Shown piece by piece: positions 45,234-53,585 of a DNA stretch of 64,000 bases. The notes under the pieces are model-generated. The model saw nothing but the letters and a program-made list of their open reading frames with translations, was not told where the DNA came from and ran no database searches. The DNA is taken from the NCBI RefSeq assembly GCF_000970675.1, contig NZ_LAJA01000001.1, positions 620,001-684,000 on the forward strand. Reading direction: 5' to 3'. Position numbers and translations under genes: made by a program. The number at the start of each line of letters is the position of its first letter. Position 1 is the first letter of the stretch. This DNA comes from Domibacillus tundrae. Lineage in GTDB: Bacteria; Bacillota; Bacilli; Bacillales; Domibacillaceae.

Positions 45234-45985
45234 AGCGACTGGCTGATAAACGAATCGTTGTGACGCGTCCTGCGGGACAGGCAGCACCGTTTATTGGTAA
45301 AATAGAAAAAGCGGGCGGCACAGCATACGCAGTGCCGCTTATCGCGTTCCGGCAGTTTGATGATGAGCAGGACGAGGCGATCCTGAGCAGCCTGCATACA
45401 TATGATTGGATTTTGTTTACAAGCAAAAATGGTGTTGATTTTTTTATGCAAAAAGCGGGGCATCTTTTGGATGGAATCGAGGCGAAGTGGGCTGCAATCG
45501 GCACTCAAACGGCGAAAGCAATGGCATCTTATGGACTGCCAGTTTCTTATATGCCGGCACGTTTTTCCGCGGATGATCTAGCGGAAGAAATAAAAAAAGG
45601 TCTTTTTCTGCCCGAGAAAGTACTGATTCCAAAAGGTAATCTGGCCCGCAGTTTGATCGGGGATACAATCTGCCAAACAGGTAAACGAGCCGATGACTGG
45701 ACTGTATACGAAACCTATTTTCCGAAAGAAGAGCAGGCGAACTTATTAAAGCTGATCCGAACGGAAAAGATGGATATGTTTACATTCACAAGTCCATCCG
45801 CTGTAAGGCATTTTATGAAGACGCTTCAGGAAGCGGGAGAACCGCTCCCGGATGCGGACTACGGTGTGATCGGACCGGTGACAGAAAAAGAAGCATTATC
45901 TTTTGGCATGCCGATTTCGGTTTGTCCAGCGGAATTTACAATTGATGCACTTGTAAGCGAAATAAGCGAATTTTATAAGGAGTGA
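45230..45985 (+). CDS. hemD: Uroporphyrinogen-III synthase
   Basis: Closes and inverts ring D of hydroxymethylbilane to give uroporphyrinogen III. 251 aa, poorly conserved as usual for the family. Recognisable parts are [10 protein letters not shown] at the start, [13 protein letters not shown] (near 65), IGTQTAKA, and [11 protein letters not shown] (near 185). It overlaps hemC by ATGA and runs into hemB, so its place in the operon supports the call. Confidence 0.92.
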   Translation: MKRLADKRIVVTRPAGQAAPFIGKIEKAGGTAYAVPLIAFRQFDDEQDEAILSSLHTYDWILFTSKNGVDFFMQKAGHLLDGIEAKWAAIGTQTAKAMASYGLPVSYMPARFSADDLAEEIKKGLFLPEKVLIPKGNLARSLIGDTICQTGKRADDWTVYETYFPKEEQANLLKLIRTEKMDMFTFTSPSAVRHFMKTLQEAGEPLPDADYGVIGPVTEKEALSFGMPISVCPAEFTIDALVSEISEFYKE

Positions 45986-45990
45986 TCATA

Positions 45991-46968
45991 ATGGAATTGA
46001 ATTTTGACAGACACCGCCGTTTGCGCCAGACAGCGAATATGCGTGCGCTTGTGCGGGAAACACAGCTTCAGGTGAATGATTTTATTTATCCGCTTTTTGT
46101 GGCGGAAGGAGAAGGAATCCGTAATGAAGTACCATCGATGCCGGGTGTATTCCAGCTGTCGATTGACCAGTTAAAAGAAGAACTGGATGAAGTGGTCGGT
46201 CTCGGTATTAAATCAGTCATTTTATTCGGCTTGCCCGATGTGAAGGATGCGGTCGGAACCGGTGCATATCACAATCATGGCATCGTCCAGCAGGCGACTC
46301 GCTATATAAAAGGCGAGTATCCGGATCTTGTTGTGATCGCCGATACGTGTTTATGTGAATATACGGATCATGGCCATTGCGGTGTGATTGAGGGAAGTAC
46401 TGTTTTAAACGATCCATCGCTTGATTTACTGGCAAAAACAGCGGTCAGCCAGGCGGAAGCCGGGGCAGATATTATTGCCCCATCAAACATGATGGACGGG
46501 TTTGTGGCGGCGATCCGGAAAGGGCTGGATGAAGCAGGTTATACAGAAGTGCCGATTATGTCATATGCCGTCAAATACTCATCTGCTTATTACGGTCCAT
46601 TCCGTGATGCGGCTGATTCTACCCCTCAGTTTGGCGACCGGAAAACATATCAGATGGACCCGGCGAATCGCCGTGAAGCAATACGGGAAGCACGTGCGGA
46701 TATCGAGCAAGGGGCAGACTTTTTAATCGTTAAGCCGGCTTTGTCTTATTTGGATATTGTCCGGGATGTGCGCAATGAATTTGCCGCGCCGGTCGTTGCG
46801 TATAACGTAAGTGGTGAATATGCGATGGTGAAAGCGGCCGCATTGAACGGCTGGGTAGATGAAAAAGCGATTGTGCTTGAAACGTTAACAGGCATGAAGC
46901 GCGCGGGTGCCGACTTAATTATGACGTATCATGCAAAAGATGCGGCACGCTGGCTGAACGAACAATAA
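45991..46968 (+). CDS. hemB: Delta-aminolevulinic acid dehydratase (porphobilinogen synthase)
   Basis: Joins two 5-aminolevulinates to porphobilinogen. 325 aa from ATG 45991, 9 nt after AAGGAG (45976-45981); a GTG at 45982 is less well placed. Zinc-site cysteines lie in [14 protein letters not shown] (near 120-130). The substrate-binding lysines are in SYAVKYSS (near 195) and the Schiff-base Lys in LIVKPALSY (near 248). Ser/Arg phosphate-binding motifs are also present. Confidence 0.97.
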   Translation: MELNFDRHRRLRQTANMRALVRETQLQVNDFIYPLFVAEGEGIRNEVPSMPGVFQLSIDQLKEELDEVVGLGIKSVILFGLPDVKDAVGTGAYHNHGIVQQATRYIKGEYPDLVVIADTCLCEYTDHGHCGVIEGSTVLNDPSLDLLAKTAVSQAEAGADIIAPSNMMDGFVAAIRKGLDEAGYTEVPIMSYAVKYSSAYYGPFRDAADSTPQFGDRKTYQMDPANRREAIREARADIEQGADFLIVKPALSYLDIVRDVRNEFAAPVVAYNVSGEYAMVKAAALNGWVDEKAIVLETLTGMKRAGADLIMTYHAKDAARWLNEQ

Positions 46969-46982
46969 GAGGAGGCGTTTTC

Positions 46983-48272
46983 ATGCGTTCATTCGAAAAA
47001 TCAAAAGCAGCTTTTAAAGAAGCCGTCCAAATGATGCCGGGCGGCGTAAACAGTCCGGTTCGTGCGTTTAAATCGGTAAACATCGATCCGATTTTTATGG
47101 AGCGGGGCAAAGGCTCGAAAATTTACGATATTGACGGAAATGAATACATCGACTATGTGCTGTCATGGGGGCCGCTTATTTTAGGCCATTCTAACGACCA
47201 GGTCGTGGAAGCGTTGAAAAAAAGCGCGGAAACAGGTACGAGCTTTGGGGCCTCGACACTCTTAGAAAATGAAATGGCCAAGCTTGTTATTGAGCGCGTT
47301 CCATCGATTGAAGTTGTCCGGATGGTGTCGAGCGGAACGGAAGCGACGATGAGCGCACTTCGCCTCGCTCGCGGTTATACTGGCCGTGACAAGATTTTGA
47401 AATTTGAAGGGTGCTACCATGGCCATGGGGACTCGCTGCTGATTAAAGCGGGTTCTGGTGTGGCGACGCTTGGTTTGCCGGACAGCCCTGGTGTACCGGA
47501 AAGCGTCGCGAAAAATACGATTACCGTTCCATATAATGATTTAGAAAGTGTTCGTTTCGCGTTTGAACAATTTGGTGATGATATTGCATGCGTAATTGTG
47601 GAGCCGGTTGCAGGCAATATGGGGGTTGTCCCCCCGCAGCAGGGCTTTTTGGAAGGGCTGCGTGAAGTGACAGAACAAAATGGCTCACTGCTTATTTTTG
47701 ATGAAGTCATGACTGGCTTCCGCGTCGGCTACAACTGTGCGCAAGGCCACTTCGGGGTCACGCCGGACTTGACGTGTCTTGGCAAAGTGATCGGCGGCGG
47801 TCTTCCTGTTGGTGCGTATGGCGGGAAAGCAGAAATTATGAATAACATTGCACCGGCTGGTTCTATTTATCAAGCAGGCACCTTGTCCGGCAACCCAATG
47901 GCAATGGCTGCGGGGCTCGAAACGCTGCGCCAATTGACGCCTGCTTCTTATGAAGAATTTACACGCAAAGCAGATCTCCTTGAAAAAGGTTTTACGGACG
48001 CAGCCGGCAAGCACGGCATTCCGATTACATTTAATCGTGCAGGTTCGATGATTGGATTTTTCTTCCACGAAGGACCGGTTCAAAATTATGATGATGCAAA
48101 AAATTCTGATCTTGACTTGTTCGCGGACTATTTCCGTGAAATGGCGCTTGAAGGTATCTTTTTGCCGCCATCTCAGTTTGAAGGCTTATTCCTTTCAACG
48201 GCTCATTCCGATGAAGATATAAACAAAACGATTGAAGCGGCTGAAAAAGCATTCAGCCGTTTAAAAAAATAA
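46983..48272 (+). CDS. hemL: Glutamate-1-semialdehyde 2,1-aminomutase
   Basis: PLP enzyme converting glutamate-1-semialdehyde to 5-aminolevulinate. 429 aa. [12 protein letters not shown] near the start, [37 protein letters not shown], and [18 protein letters not shown], where the first Lys binds PLP. ATG 46983 follows AGAGGAGG (46968-46975). Last gene of the hem operon, closed by a strong terminator. Confidence 0.97.
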   Translation: MRSFEKSKAAFKEAVQMMPGGVNSPVRAFKSVNIDPIFMERGKGSKIYDIDGNEYIDYVLSWGPLILGHSNDQVVEALKKSAETGTSFGASTLLENEMAKLVIERVPSIEVVRMVSSGTEATMSALRLARGYTGRDKILKFEGCYHGHGDSLLIKAGSGVATLGLPDSPGVPESVAKNTITVPYNDLESVRFAFEQFGDDIACVIVEPVAGNMGVVPPQQGFLEGLREVTEQNGSLLIFDEVMTGFRVGYNCAQGHFGVTPDLTCLGKVIGGGLPVGAYGGKAEIMNNIAPAGSIYQAGTLSGNPMAMAAGLETLRQLTPASYEEFTRKADLLEKGFTDAAGKHGIPITFNRAGSMIGFFFHEGPVQNYDDAKNSDLDLFADYFREMALEGIFLPPSQFEGLFLSTAHSDEDINKTIEAAEKAFSRLKK

Positions 48273-48279
48273 TATTTTG

Positions 48280-48328
48280 GTGTCAGTCCCCCATTGCGTT
48301 AAAGCGTTGTGGGACTGACACTTTTTTT
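48280..48328 (+). terminator. Terminator of the hem operon
   Basis: GTGTCAGTCCC (48280-48290) and GGGACTGACAC (48311-48321), a perfect 11-bp stem with additional inner pairing, followed by a T run. Confidence 0.93.
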
Positions 48329-48356
48329 CATGTTTCTTCTCTTTGGCGCATACACT
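48328..48356 (+). promoter_or_regulatory. Sigma-E promoter for the spoVID-like gene
   Basis: TCATGTT (48328-48334) matches six of seven positions of the sigma-E -35 (KMATATT). After 14 bp, CATACACT (48349-48356) matches the -10 consensus CATACANT fully. SpoVID is a mother-cell sigma-E protein in B. subtilis, so promoter and gene agree. Confidence 0.75.
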
Positions 48357-48378
48357 AGCGCGAAAGGGAGGGGTGTGC

Positions 48379-49026
48379 ATGGAGGAGTTATTTTTTGTTT
48401 CCATTCAGGAGGATGTTGTGTTTCCGGAAGGGGAAGAAGTGGATGAGCTGCTGTCCATTTCGCTTGATCCGCAGGTAACGATTAAGGATTCTGTTATACA
48501 GGGATCGATTGAGATAACAGGCGAGTACCGGATAAACAGTATATCCGGGATTGAAGAAGATTCGGCCCGTCAATTTTTCCGTCACATTCCGGTACAGGGA
48601 GTGCTGCCGCCAGATCAGCGGGCTGCGGCTGCGGCGGATATTCAAATTCATACGTTTGATTACAAAATAGAAAAACCGGACCGCCTCATACTGGAGGCGG
48701 AATTGGCTGTTGCTGTGTCAGCTATTGCAATTGAGCATAATGAAGTGGCTGTAATGACTGCAACCGAGGAAATCGATAATGAAACAGAAGAAAAAATTAT
48801 CCTCGGTGAAATAGAGGAAAACAGCAGTGAAACAGAAGAAGAGACTGTCGATGATGAAACCGAGGAAGCCGCTGTTCAAGTTCAAAAACGAACGGAAGAT
48901 GATTCTTCCATTTTCAGCTGGCTTGAAGAGCGGCCTGGACAAAAGGCAAAATGGCGTTTTCAAGTTTCATCCGGGAATGTGGAGCTTATAGCCACTCAAG
49001 ATGAAGAGCTGCCGCAAGAAGAATAA
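48379..49026 (+). CDS. spoVID: Short SpoVID-like spore coat morphogenesis protein, LysM absent
   Basis: SpoVID directs spore encasement by the coat. The 215-aa product has the N-terminal domain of SpoVID (VVFPEGEEVDELLSISLDP, GSIEITGEYRI, HTFDYKIE...LILEAEL), then an acidic stretch (140-185). It ends in WLEERPGQKAKWRFQVSS without the C-terminal LysM domain of the 575-aa B. subtilis protein. ATG 48379 lies a few nt after AAAGGGAGGGGTG (48363-48375). I found no LysM in other frames up to 49270. ysxE, its neighbour in B. subtilis, is also missing here. Position between hemL and valS and the sigma-E promoter support the identity; function may be reduced. Confidence 0.78.
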   Translation: MEELFFVSIQEDVVFPEGEEVDELLSISLDPQVTIKDSVIQGSIEITGEYRINSISGIEEDSARQFFRHIPVQGVLPPDQRAAAAADIQIHTFDYKIEKPDRLILEAELAVAVSAIAIEHNEVAVMTATEEIDNETEEKIILGEIEENSSETEEETVDDETEEAAVQVQKRTEDDSSIFSWLEERPGQKAKWRFQVSSGNVELIATQDEELPQEE

Positions 49027-49264
49027 GAAGAGATAAAAGAATAACATCAAACGTTGTCGGCAAAAAAATCGTGCGCAGCCCTTGAAAGCAGCAAAGGGGG
49101 ATAATCATCCGGCAGCACATAAAACGGCAGTGCCGGAGCCAAGGCGGCCACCGGTCGTAATGGCGCATCACAGGGAACACATCCTTTTTTCATATCATAT
49201 GAATTGCGTGAAAAACATGTGCGCGAGGTTGACGTACAGAAGCATTTTCGGCTAAGATAATGGT
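49027..49264. other. Region between spoVID-like gene and valS leader
   Basis: No gene is supported. A promoter-like TTGACG (49229-49234) with TAAGAT (49253-49258), 18-bp spacing, would start transcription around 49265, immediately before the T-box core. GC-rich inverted segments are present around 49090-49170 but give no clear known structure. Confidence 0.4.
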
Positions 49265-49347
49265 ATTGAAAAGAAACGTGTGGACCTGGAAAAGGTGGTA
49301 CCGCAAGCAGCCTCTTCGTCCTTTTCAGGCGGCGGGGCTTTTTTTAT
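49265..49347 (+). promoter_or_regulatory. T-box antiterminator/terminator core of valS
   Basis: GGTGGTACCGC (49294-49304) is the conserved T-box sequence that pairs with the CCA end of uncharged tRNA. The terminator follows: AGCCTCTTCGTCC (49309-49321) with GGCGGCGGGGCT (49328-49339), several G-T pairs and one mismatch, then a T run. This fits tRNA-Val-controlled antitermination of valS. I cannot find stem I or a Val specifier loop upstream, so the leader may be shortened. Confidence 0.8.
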
Positions 49348-49357
49348 TTTTTATTGA

Positions 49358-49502
49358 TGTCCAGCTCCAGGCGCCATCAGCTTGAGGGCTCACAGGATGT
49401 GAGTCACAAAGGCGTTGCGGACGACGCCGCGATTTTAGCCTTTGTTCTAATGACAAATCGTCTTATGCTGGTCGCTGAAAGATGTGCGCCTTGCGCTTTT
49501 CT
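49358..49502. repeat. Intergenic repeated element (REP-like), copy 2
   Basis: Begins TGTCCAGCTCCAGGCGCCAT and ends CCTTGCGCTTTTCT like copy 1 at 38225-38345. The middle is different and contains its own complementary arms (AAAGGC.../GCCTTTG). It sits between the T-box terminator and the valS ribosome binding site, so it must be part of the valS mRNA. Confidence 0.7.
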
Positions 49503-49519
49503 ATACCAAGGAGGAAGAA

Positions 49520-52165
49520 ATGATGTCACAACAAGAAACAACAATGCCGACGAAATACGATCCGCAGGCGATCGAACAAGGCCGATACGACTGGTGGACA
49601 GCCGGTAAATTTTTTGAAGCGAAAAGTGATGAATCCAAAACGCCATATACGATTGTTATTCCGCCCCCAAATGTGACAGGGAAACTTCATCTTGGGCATG
49701 CATGGGATACGACGCTGCAGGACATTTTAACACGTATGAAGCGTATGCAAGGCTATGACGTGCTATGGCTTCCTGGCATGGATCATGCCGGTATTGCAAC
49801 GCAGGCAAAAGTAGAGCAGAAATTAAAAGAAGAAGGCACAACACGCTACGACCTCGGCCGTGAAAAATTTCTTGAAGAATCATGGAAATGGAAAGAAGAA
49901 TATGCCGGCCATATTCGCGCACAATGGGCAAAGCTTGGTCTGGGCCTTGACTACAGCCGTGAGCGTTTTACATTGGATGAAGGGCTATCCAAAGCTGTCC
50001 GTGAAGTGTTCGTCAAGCTCTATGAAAAAGAGTTGATTTACCGCGGTGAATACATTATAAACTGGGACCCGTCCACAAAAACGGCTCTTTCTGATATTGA
50101 AGTGATTTACAAGGACGTGCAGGGCGCGTTTTATCATATGAAATATCCGCTCCAAGATGGTTCCGGCTTTATTGAAGTCGCGACGACCCGCCCGGAAACG
50201 ATGCTTGGTGATACAGCAGTAGCAGTTCATCCGGATGACGATCGCTACAAGCATTTGATCGGCAAAAACGTTGTGCTGCCGATCACCGGCCGTGTGATTC
50301 CAATTGTCGGGGATGATTATGTCGATCAGGAATTTGGAAGCGGTGCGGTGAAAATCACGCCTGCCCACGATCCGAATGACTTTGAAATCGGGAACCGTCA
50401 CGATCTGCCGCGCATTCTTGTTATGAACGAAGACGGCACAATGAACGCGGAAGCTGGTACATACAATGGAATGGACCGTTTTGACTGCCGCAAGCAAATT
50501 GTCAAAGATCTTCAGGAAGCAGGCGTCCTGTTTAAAATTGAAGAGCATCTACATTCAGTCGGCCACTCGGAGCGCAGCGGCGCCGTTGTGGAGCCGTATT
50601 TGTCCACACAATGGTTTGTAAAAATGGAGCCGCTCGCGGAGTCAGCTGTTGAGCTTCAAAAAACAGACGACAAAGTCAACTTCGTGCCGGACCGTTTTGA
50701 AAAAACATATTTGCACTGGATGGACAACATTCGCGACTGGTGTATTTCGCGCCAGCTTTGGTGGGGCCACCGTATTCCAGCCTGGTATCATAAAGAAACA
50801 GGCGAAGTGTACGTTGGACATGAAGCACCTCAAGATGCGGAAAACTGGGAGCAGGATAACGATGTGCTTGATACGTGGTTCTCATCTGCCCTATGGCCGT
50901 TTTCCACAATGGGCTGGCCGGATGCCGATTCTGCTGAATTCAAGCGCTATTACCCAACAGCAGCACTCGTTACCGGGTATGACATCATTTTCTTCTGGGT
51001 ATCCCGCATGATCTTCCAGGGGCTTGAATTTACCGGTGAACGTCCGTTTGATGACGTATTGATTCACGGTCTTGTCCGTGATGCGGAAGGACGCAAAATG
51101 TCCAAATCACTCGGCAACGGTGTGGATCCGATGGAAGTCATTGATCAGTACGGCGCTGATTCACTCCGCTATTTCCTTGCAACGGGCAGTTCACCGGGGC
51201 AGGACTTGCGCTACACGACCGAAAAAGTCGAGGCAACATGGAACTTTGCTAATAAAATTTGGAATGCGTCCCGCTTTGCCCTCATGAACATGGACGGCAT
51301 GGCGTACGCTCAAATTGATTTGACCGGCAAAAAATCGGTGGCGGACGAGTGGATTTTAACCCGCCTCAATGAAACAATCGACAGTGTAACCAATCTGTCT
51401 GCGAAATATGAATTCGGTGAAGTCGGCCGGACATTGTACAACTTTATCTGGGACGATTTTTGTGACTGGTATATTGAAATGGCGAAGCTGCCATTGTACG
51501 GTGAAGACGAGCAGGCGAAGCGAATGACCCGCTCCGTTCTTGCTTACGTGCTTGATAACACGATGCGGCTTTTGCATCCATTTATGCCGTTCATTACAGA
51601 AGAAATTTGGCAAAACCTGCCGCACGAAGGTACAACCATTGTGGAAGCGTCTTGGCCAAAAGCAGATCCTTCTCTAACAAACAAGGAAGCGGCAGCTGAC
51701 ATGAAGCTGCTCGTGGACATTATCCGGGCGGTTCGCAACATTCGGGCGGAAGTCAACACGCCAATGAGCAAAAAAGTGCCGCTCGTCTTGAAAGCAAAAG
51801 ACGAATCGGTGCTGGCAACATTGACAGACAACCGCTACTATATCGAACGATTCTGCAACCCGGACGAGCTTGTGATCGAGATAAATCCGGCGGCGCCGGA
51901 AAAAGCGATGACTGCTGTTGTGACAGGAGCAGAGCTGTTTATGCCGCTCGCAGGTCTTCTCAATATTGATGAAGAAATTGCCCGTCTCCAAAAAGAAAAA
52001 ACAAAATGGCAGTCTGAAGTGGACCGCGTCCTGAAGAAACTCGCCAATGAGCGGTTTATGTCAAAAGCACCTCAGAAGGTTGTTGAGGAAGAACGTGCTA
52101 AAGAAACAGATTACCGTGAAAAGCTGGCAGCTGTGGAAGCACGTATCGAGGATTTAAAGAATTAA
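49520..52165 (+). CDS. valS: Valyl-tRNA synthetase
   Basis: Charges tRNA-Val with valine and edits threonine. 881 aa. Class I motifs HLGHAWDT (HIGH, near 47) and GRKMSKS (KMSKS, near 526), the CP1 editing domain between them, an anticodon-binding helical domain and the C-terminal coiled coil ([20 protein letters not shown]; near 805). ATG 49520 and ATG 49523 are both compatible with AAGGAGG (49508-49514). Expression is probably controlled by the T-box element upstream. A terminator follows. Confidence 0.98.
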   Translation: MMSQQETTMPTKYDPQAIEQGRYDWWTAGKFFEAKSDESKTPYTIVIPPPNVTGKLHLGHAWDTTLQDILTRMKRMQGYDVLWLPGMDHAGIATQAKVEQKLKEEGTTRYDLGREKFLEESWKWKEEYAGHIRAQWAKLGLGLDYSRERFTLDEGLSKAVREVFVKLYEKELIYRGEYIINWDPSTKTALSDIEVIYKDVQGAFYHMKYPLQDGSGFIEVATTRPETMLGDTAVAVHPDDDRYKHLIGKNVVLPITGRVIPIVGDDYVDQEFGSGAVKITPAHDPNDFEIGNRHDLPRILVMNEDGTMNAEAGTYNGMDRFDCRKQIVKDLQEAGVLFKIEEHLHSVGHSERSGAVVEPYLSTQWFVKMEPLAESAVELQKTDDKVNFVPDRFEKTYLHWMDNIRDWCISRQLWWGHRIPAWYHKETGEVYVGHEAPQDAENWEQDNDVLDTWFSSALWPFSTMGWPDADSAEFKRYYPTAALVTGYDIIFFWVSRMIFQGLEFTGERPFDDVLIHGLVRDAEGRKMSKSLGNGVDPMEVIDQYGADSLRYFLATGSSPGQDLRYTTEKVEATWNFANKIWNASRFALMNMDGMAYAQIDLTGKKSVADEWILTRLNETIDSVTNLSAKYEFGEVGRTLYNFIWDDFCDWYIEMAKLPLYGEDEQAKRMTRSVLAYVLDNTMRLLHPFMPFITEEIWQNLPHEGTTIVEASWPKADPSLTNKEAAADMKLLVDIIRAVRNIRAEVNTPMSKKVPLVLKAKDESVLATLTDNRYYIERFCNPDELVIEINPAAPEKAMTAVVTGAELFMPLAGLLNIDEEIARLQKEKTKWQSEVDRVLKKLANERFMSKAPQKVVEEERAKETDYREKLAAVEARIEDLKN

Positions 52166-52168
52166 GCG

Positions 52169-52206
52169 AAAAAGACGAACCGTCACCTAGGCGGGTTCGT
52201 CTTTTT
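52169..52206 (+). terminator. Intrinsic terminator after valS
   Basis: AAAAAGACGAACC (52169-52181) and GGTTCGTCTTTTT (52194-52206), a perfect 13-bp stem. Confidence 0.93.
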
Positions 52207-52226
52207 CGTACATAAGGAGAATTAGA

Positions 52227-53528
52227 ATGAACAACTATGAAGAAGCACTTGCGTGGATACACGGACGCCTCCGCACCGGCATTAAGCCGGGCCTTGAACG
52301 AATGAACTATATGATGGAACGCCTCGATCATCCGGAGCGGCGCTTAAAAGCTGTCCATATCGGTGGAACGAATGGAAAAGGCTCAACCACGGCGATGCTT
52401 AGATCTATTTTAACAGAGGCAGGTTTTGAAACCGGAACGTTTACATCGCCGTATATTGAGCAATTCAATGAGCGGATCAGTGTGAACGGCACGCCAATAT
52501 CAGACGAAGAAATCACGATTCTTGCCGGGAAAATCAAAATGATTGCGGACGAAATGGAAGGCATGGAAATCGGCGGTCCAAGTGAATTTGAAATTATTAC
52601 TGCCATGGCCTTTTACTACTTTGCTTATGTGCATCCGGTCGACATTGTCCTGTTTGAGGTCGGTCTCGGCGGCCGTCTGGACTCGACGAATATCGTTCAT
52701 CCGGTGCTGTCGATTATTACAACGATTGGCATGGATCACCTCCAATTTCTCGGCGATACGATTGAAGAGATCGCCAGTGAAAAAGCAGGTATCATAAAAA
52801 GTGGTGTTCCAGTACTGACAGCAGTTCATCAGCCGGAAGCGCTCGCTGTCATCGCTAAAACGGCAAAAGAAAAAAAGGCAGCTTTATATCAATACGGACG
52901 CGATTTTACCGGGGTGTGGACCGCTTCAACAAAAAAGGGTGAACAGTTTGATTTCACATCCGCCTATCGCACACGTTCGTCGCTCCAAACAGGTCTCGCT
53001 GGGCTTCATCAAGTGCAAAATGCTGCGACAGCTGTTATGGCAGCTGACTTTTTACGCGTTTATTATTCGTTTTTAATCGAAGACAAACATGTGGAAAATG
53101 GGCTTCAAAAAGCTGTTTGGCCAGGGCGCTTTGAAACACTGTCTGAATCTCCGCTTATTATTGCGGATGGCGCCCATAATGAAGAAGGTGTTACCGCACT
53201 TGTGAAGACGATTGGCCAGCGCTTTCCGGACAAAAACATCACTGTGCTGTTTGCCGCGATGAAAGACAAGCCGCTGGATCGGATGATTGCCATGCTGAAA
53301 GAAACCGCAGACCATCTGTACCTTGCACCCTTTAATTTTCCGCGTGCCGCACGTGTTGAACACTATGAACGATTTACATCCGAAACAGTTCAAATTGTTC
53401 AAAGCTACCAATCTATGATTCAATCATTCCAGCAGAATGCCTCAAAACAGGACGTTCTCATCATTACCGGGTCGCTTTACTTTATTTCCAACGTGAAAAA
53501 AGACATGAAAACAATTCTTTCCAAATGA
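52227..53528 (+). CDS. folC: Folylpolyglutamate synthase / dihydrofolate synthase
   Basis: Adds glutamate to dihydropteroate and folates in the cytoplasm. 433 aa. P-loop GGTNGKGSTTAML (near 48), GTFTSPYIEQFNERI, LFEVGLGGRLDSTN, TTIGMDHLQFLG (metal-binding region near 170), and C-terminal domain ADGAHNEEG (near 315). ATG 52227 follows AAGGAG (52213-52218). The valS-folC order is conserved in Bacillus. Confidence 0.96.
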   Translation: MNNYEEALAWIHGRLRTGIKPGLERMNYMMERLDHPERRLKAVHIGGTNGKGSTTAMLRSILTEAGFETGTFTSPYIEQFNERISVNGTPISDEEITILAGKIKMIADEMEGMEIGGPSEFEIITAMAFYYFAYVHPVDIVLFEVGLGGRLDSTNIVHPVLSIITTIGMDHLQFLGDTIEEIASEKAGIIKSGVPVLTAVHQPEALAVIAKTAKEKKAALYQYGRDFTGVWTASTKKGEQFDFTSAYRTRSSLQTGLAGLHQVQNAATAVMAADFLRVYYSFLIEDKHVENGLQKAVWPGRFETLSESPLIIADGAHNEEGVTALVKTIGQRFPDKNITVLFAAMKDKPLDRMIAMLKETADHLYLAPFNFPRAARVEHYERFTSETVQIVQSYQSMIQSFQQNASKQDVLIITGSLYFISNVKKDMKTILSK

Positions 53529-53585
53529 GGATAGGGTATATATAATAGTAAGAAAGAACGCCTCAAAGGAAAAGGCTGGTGCGTG

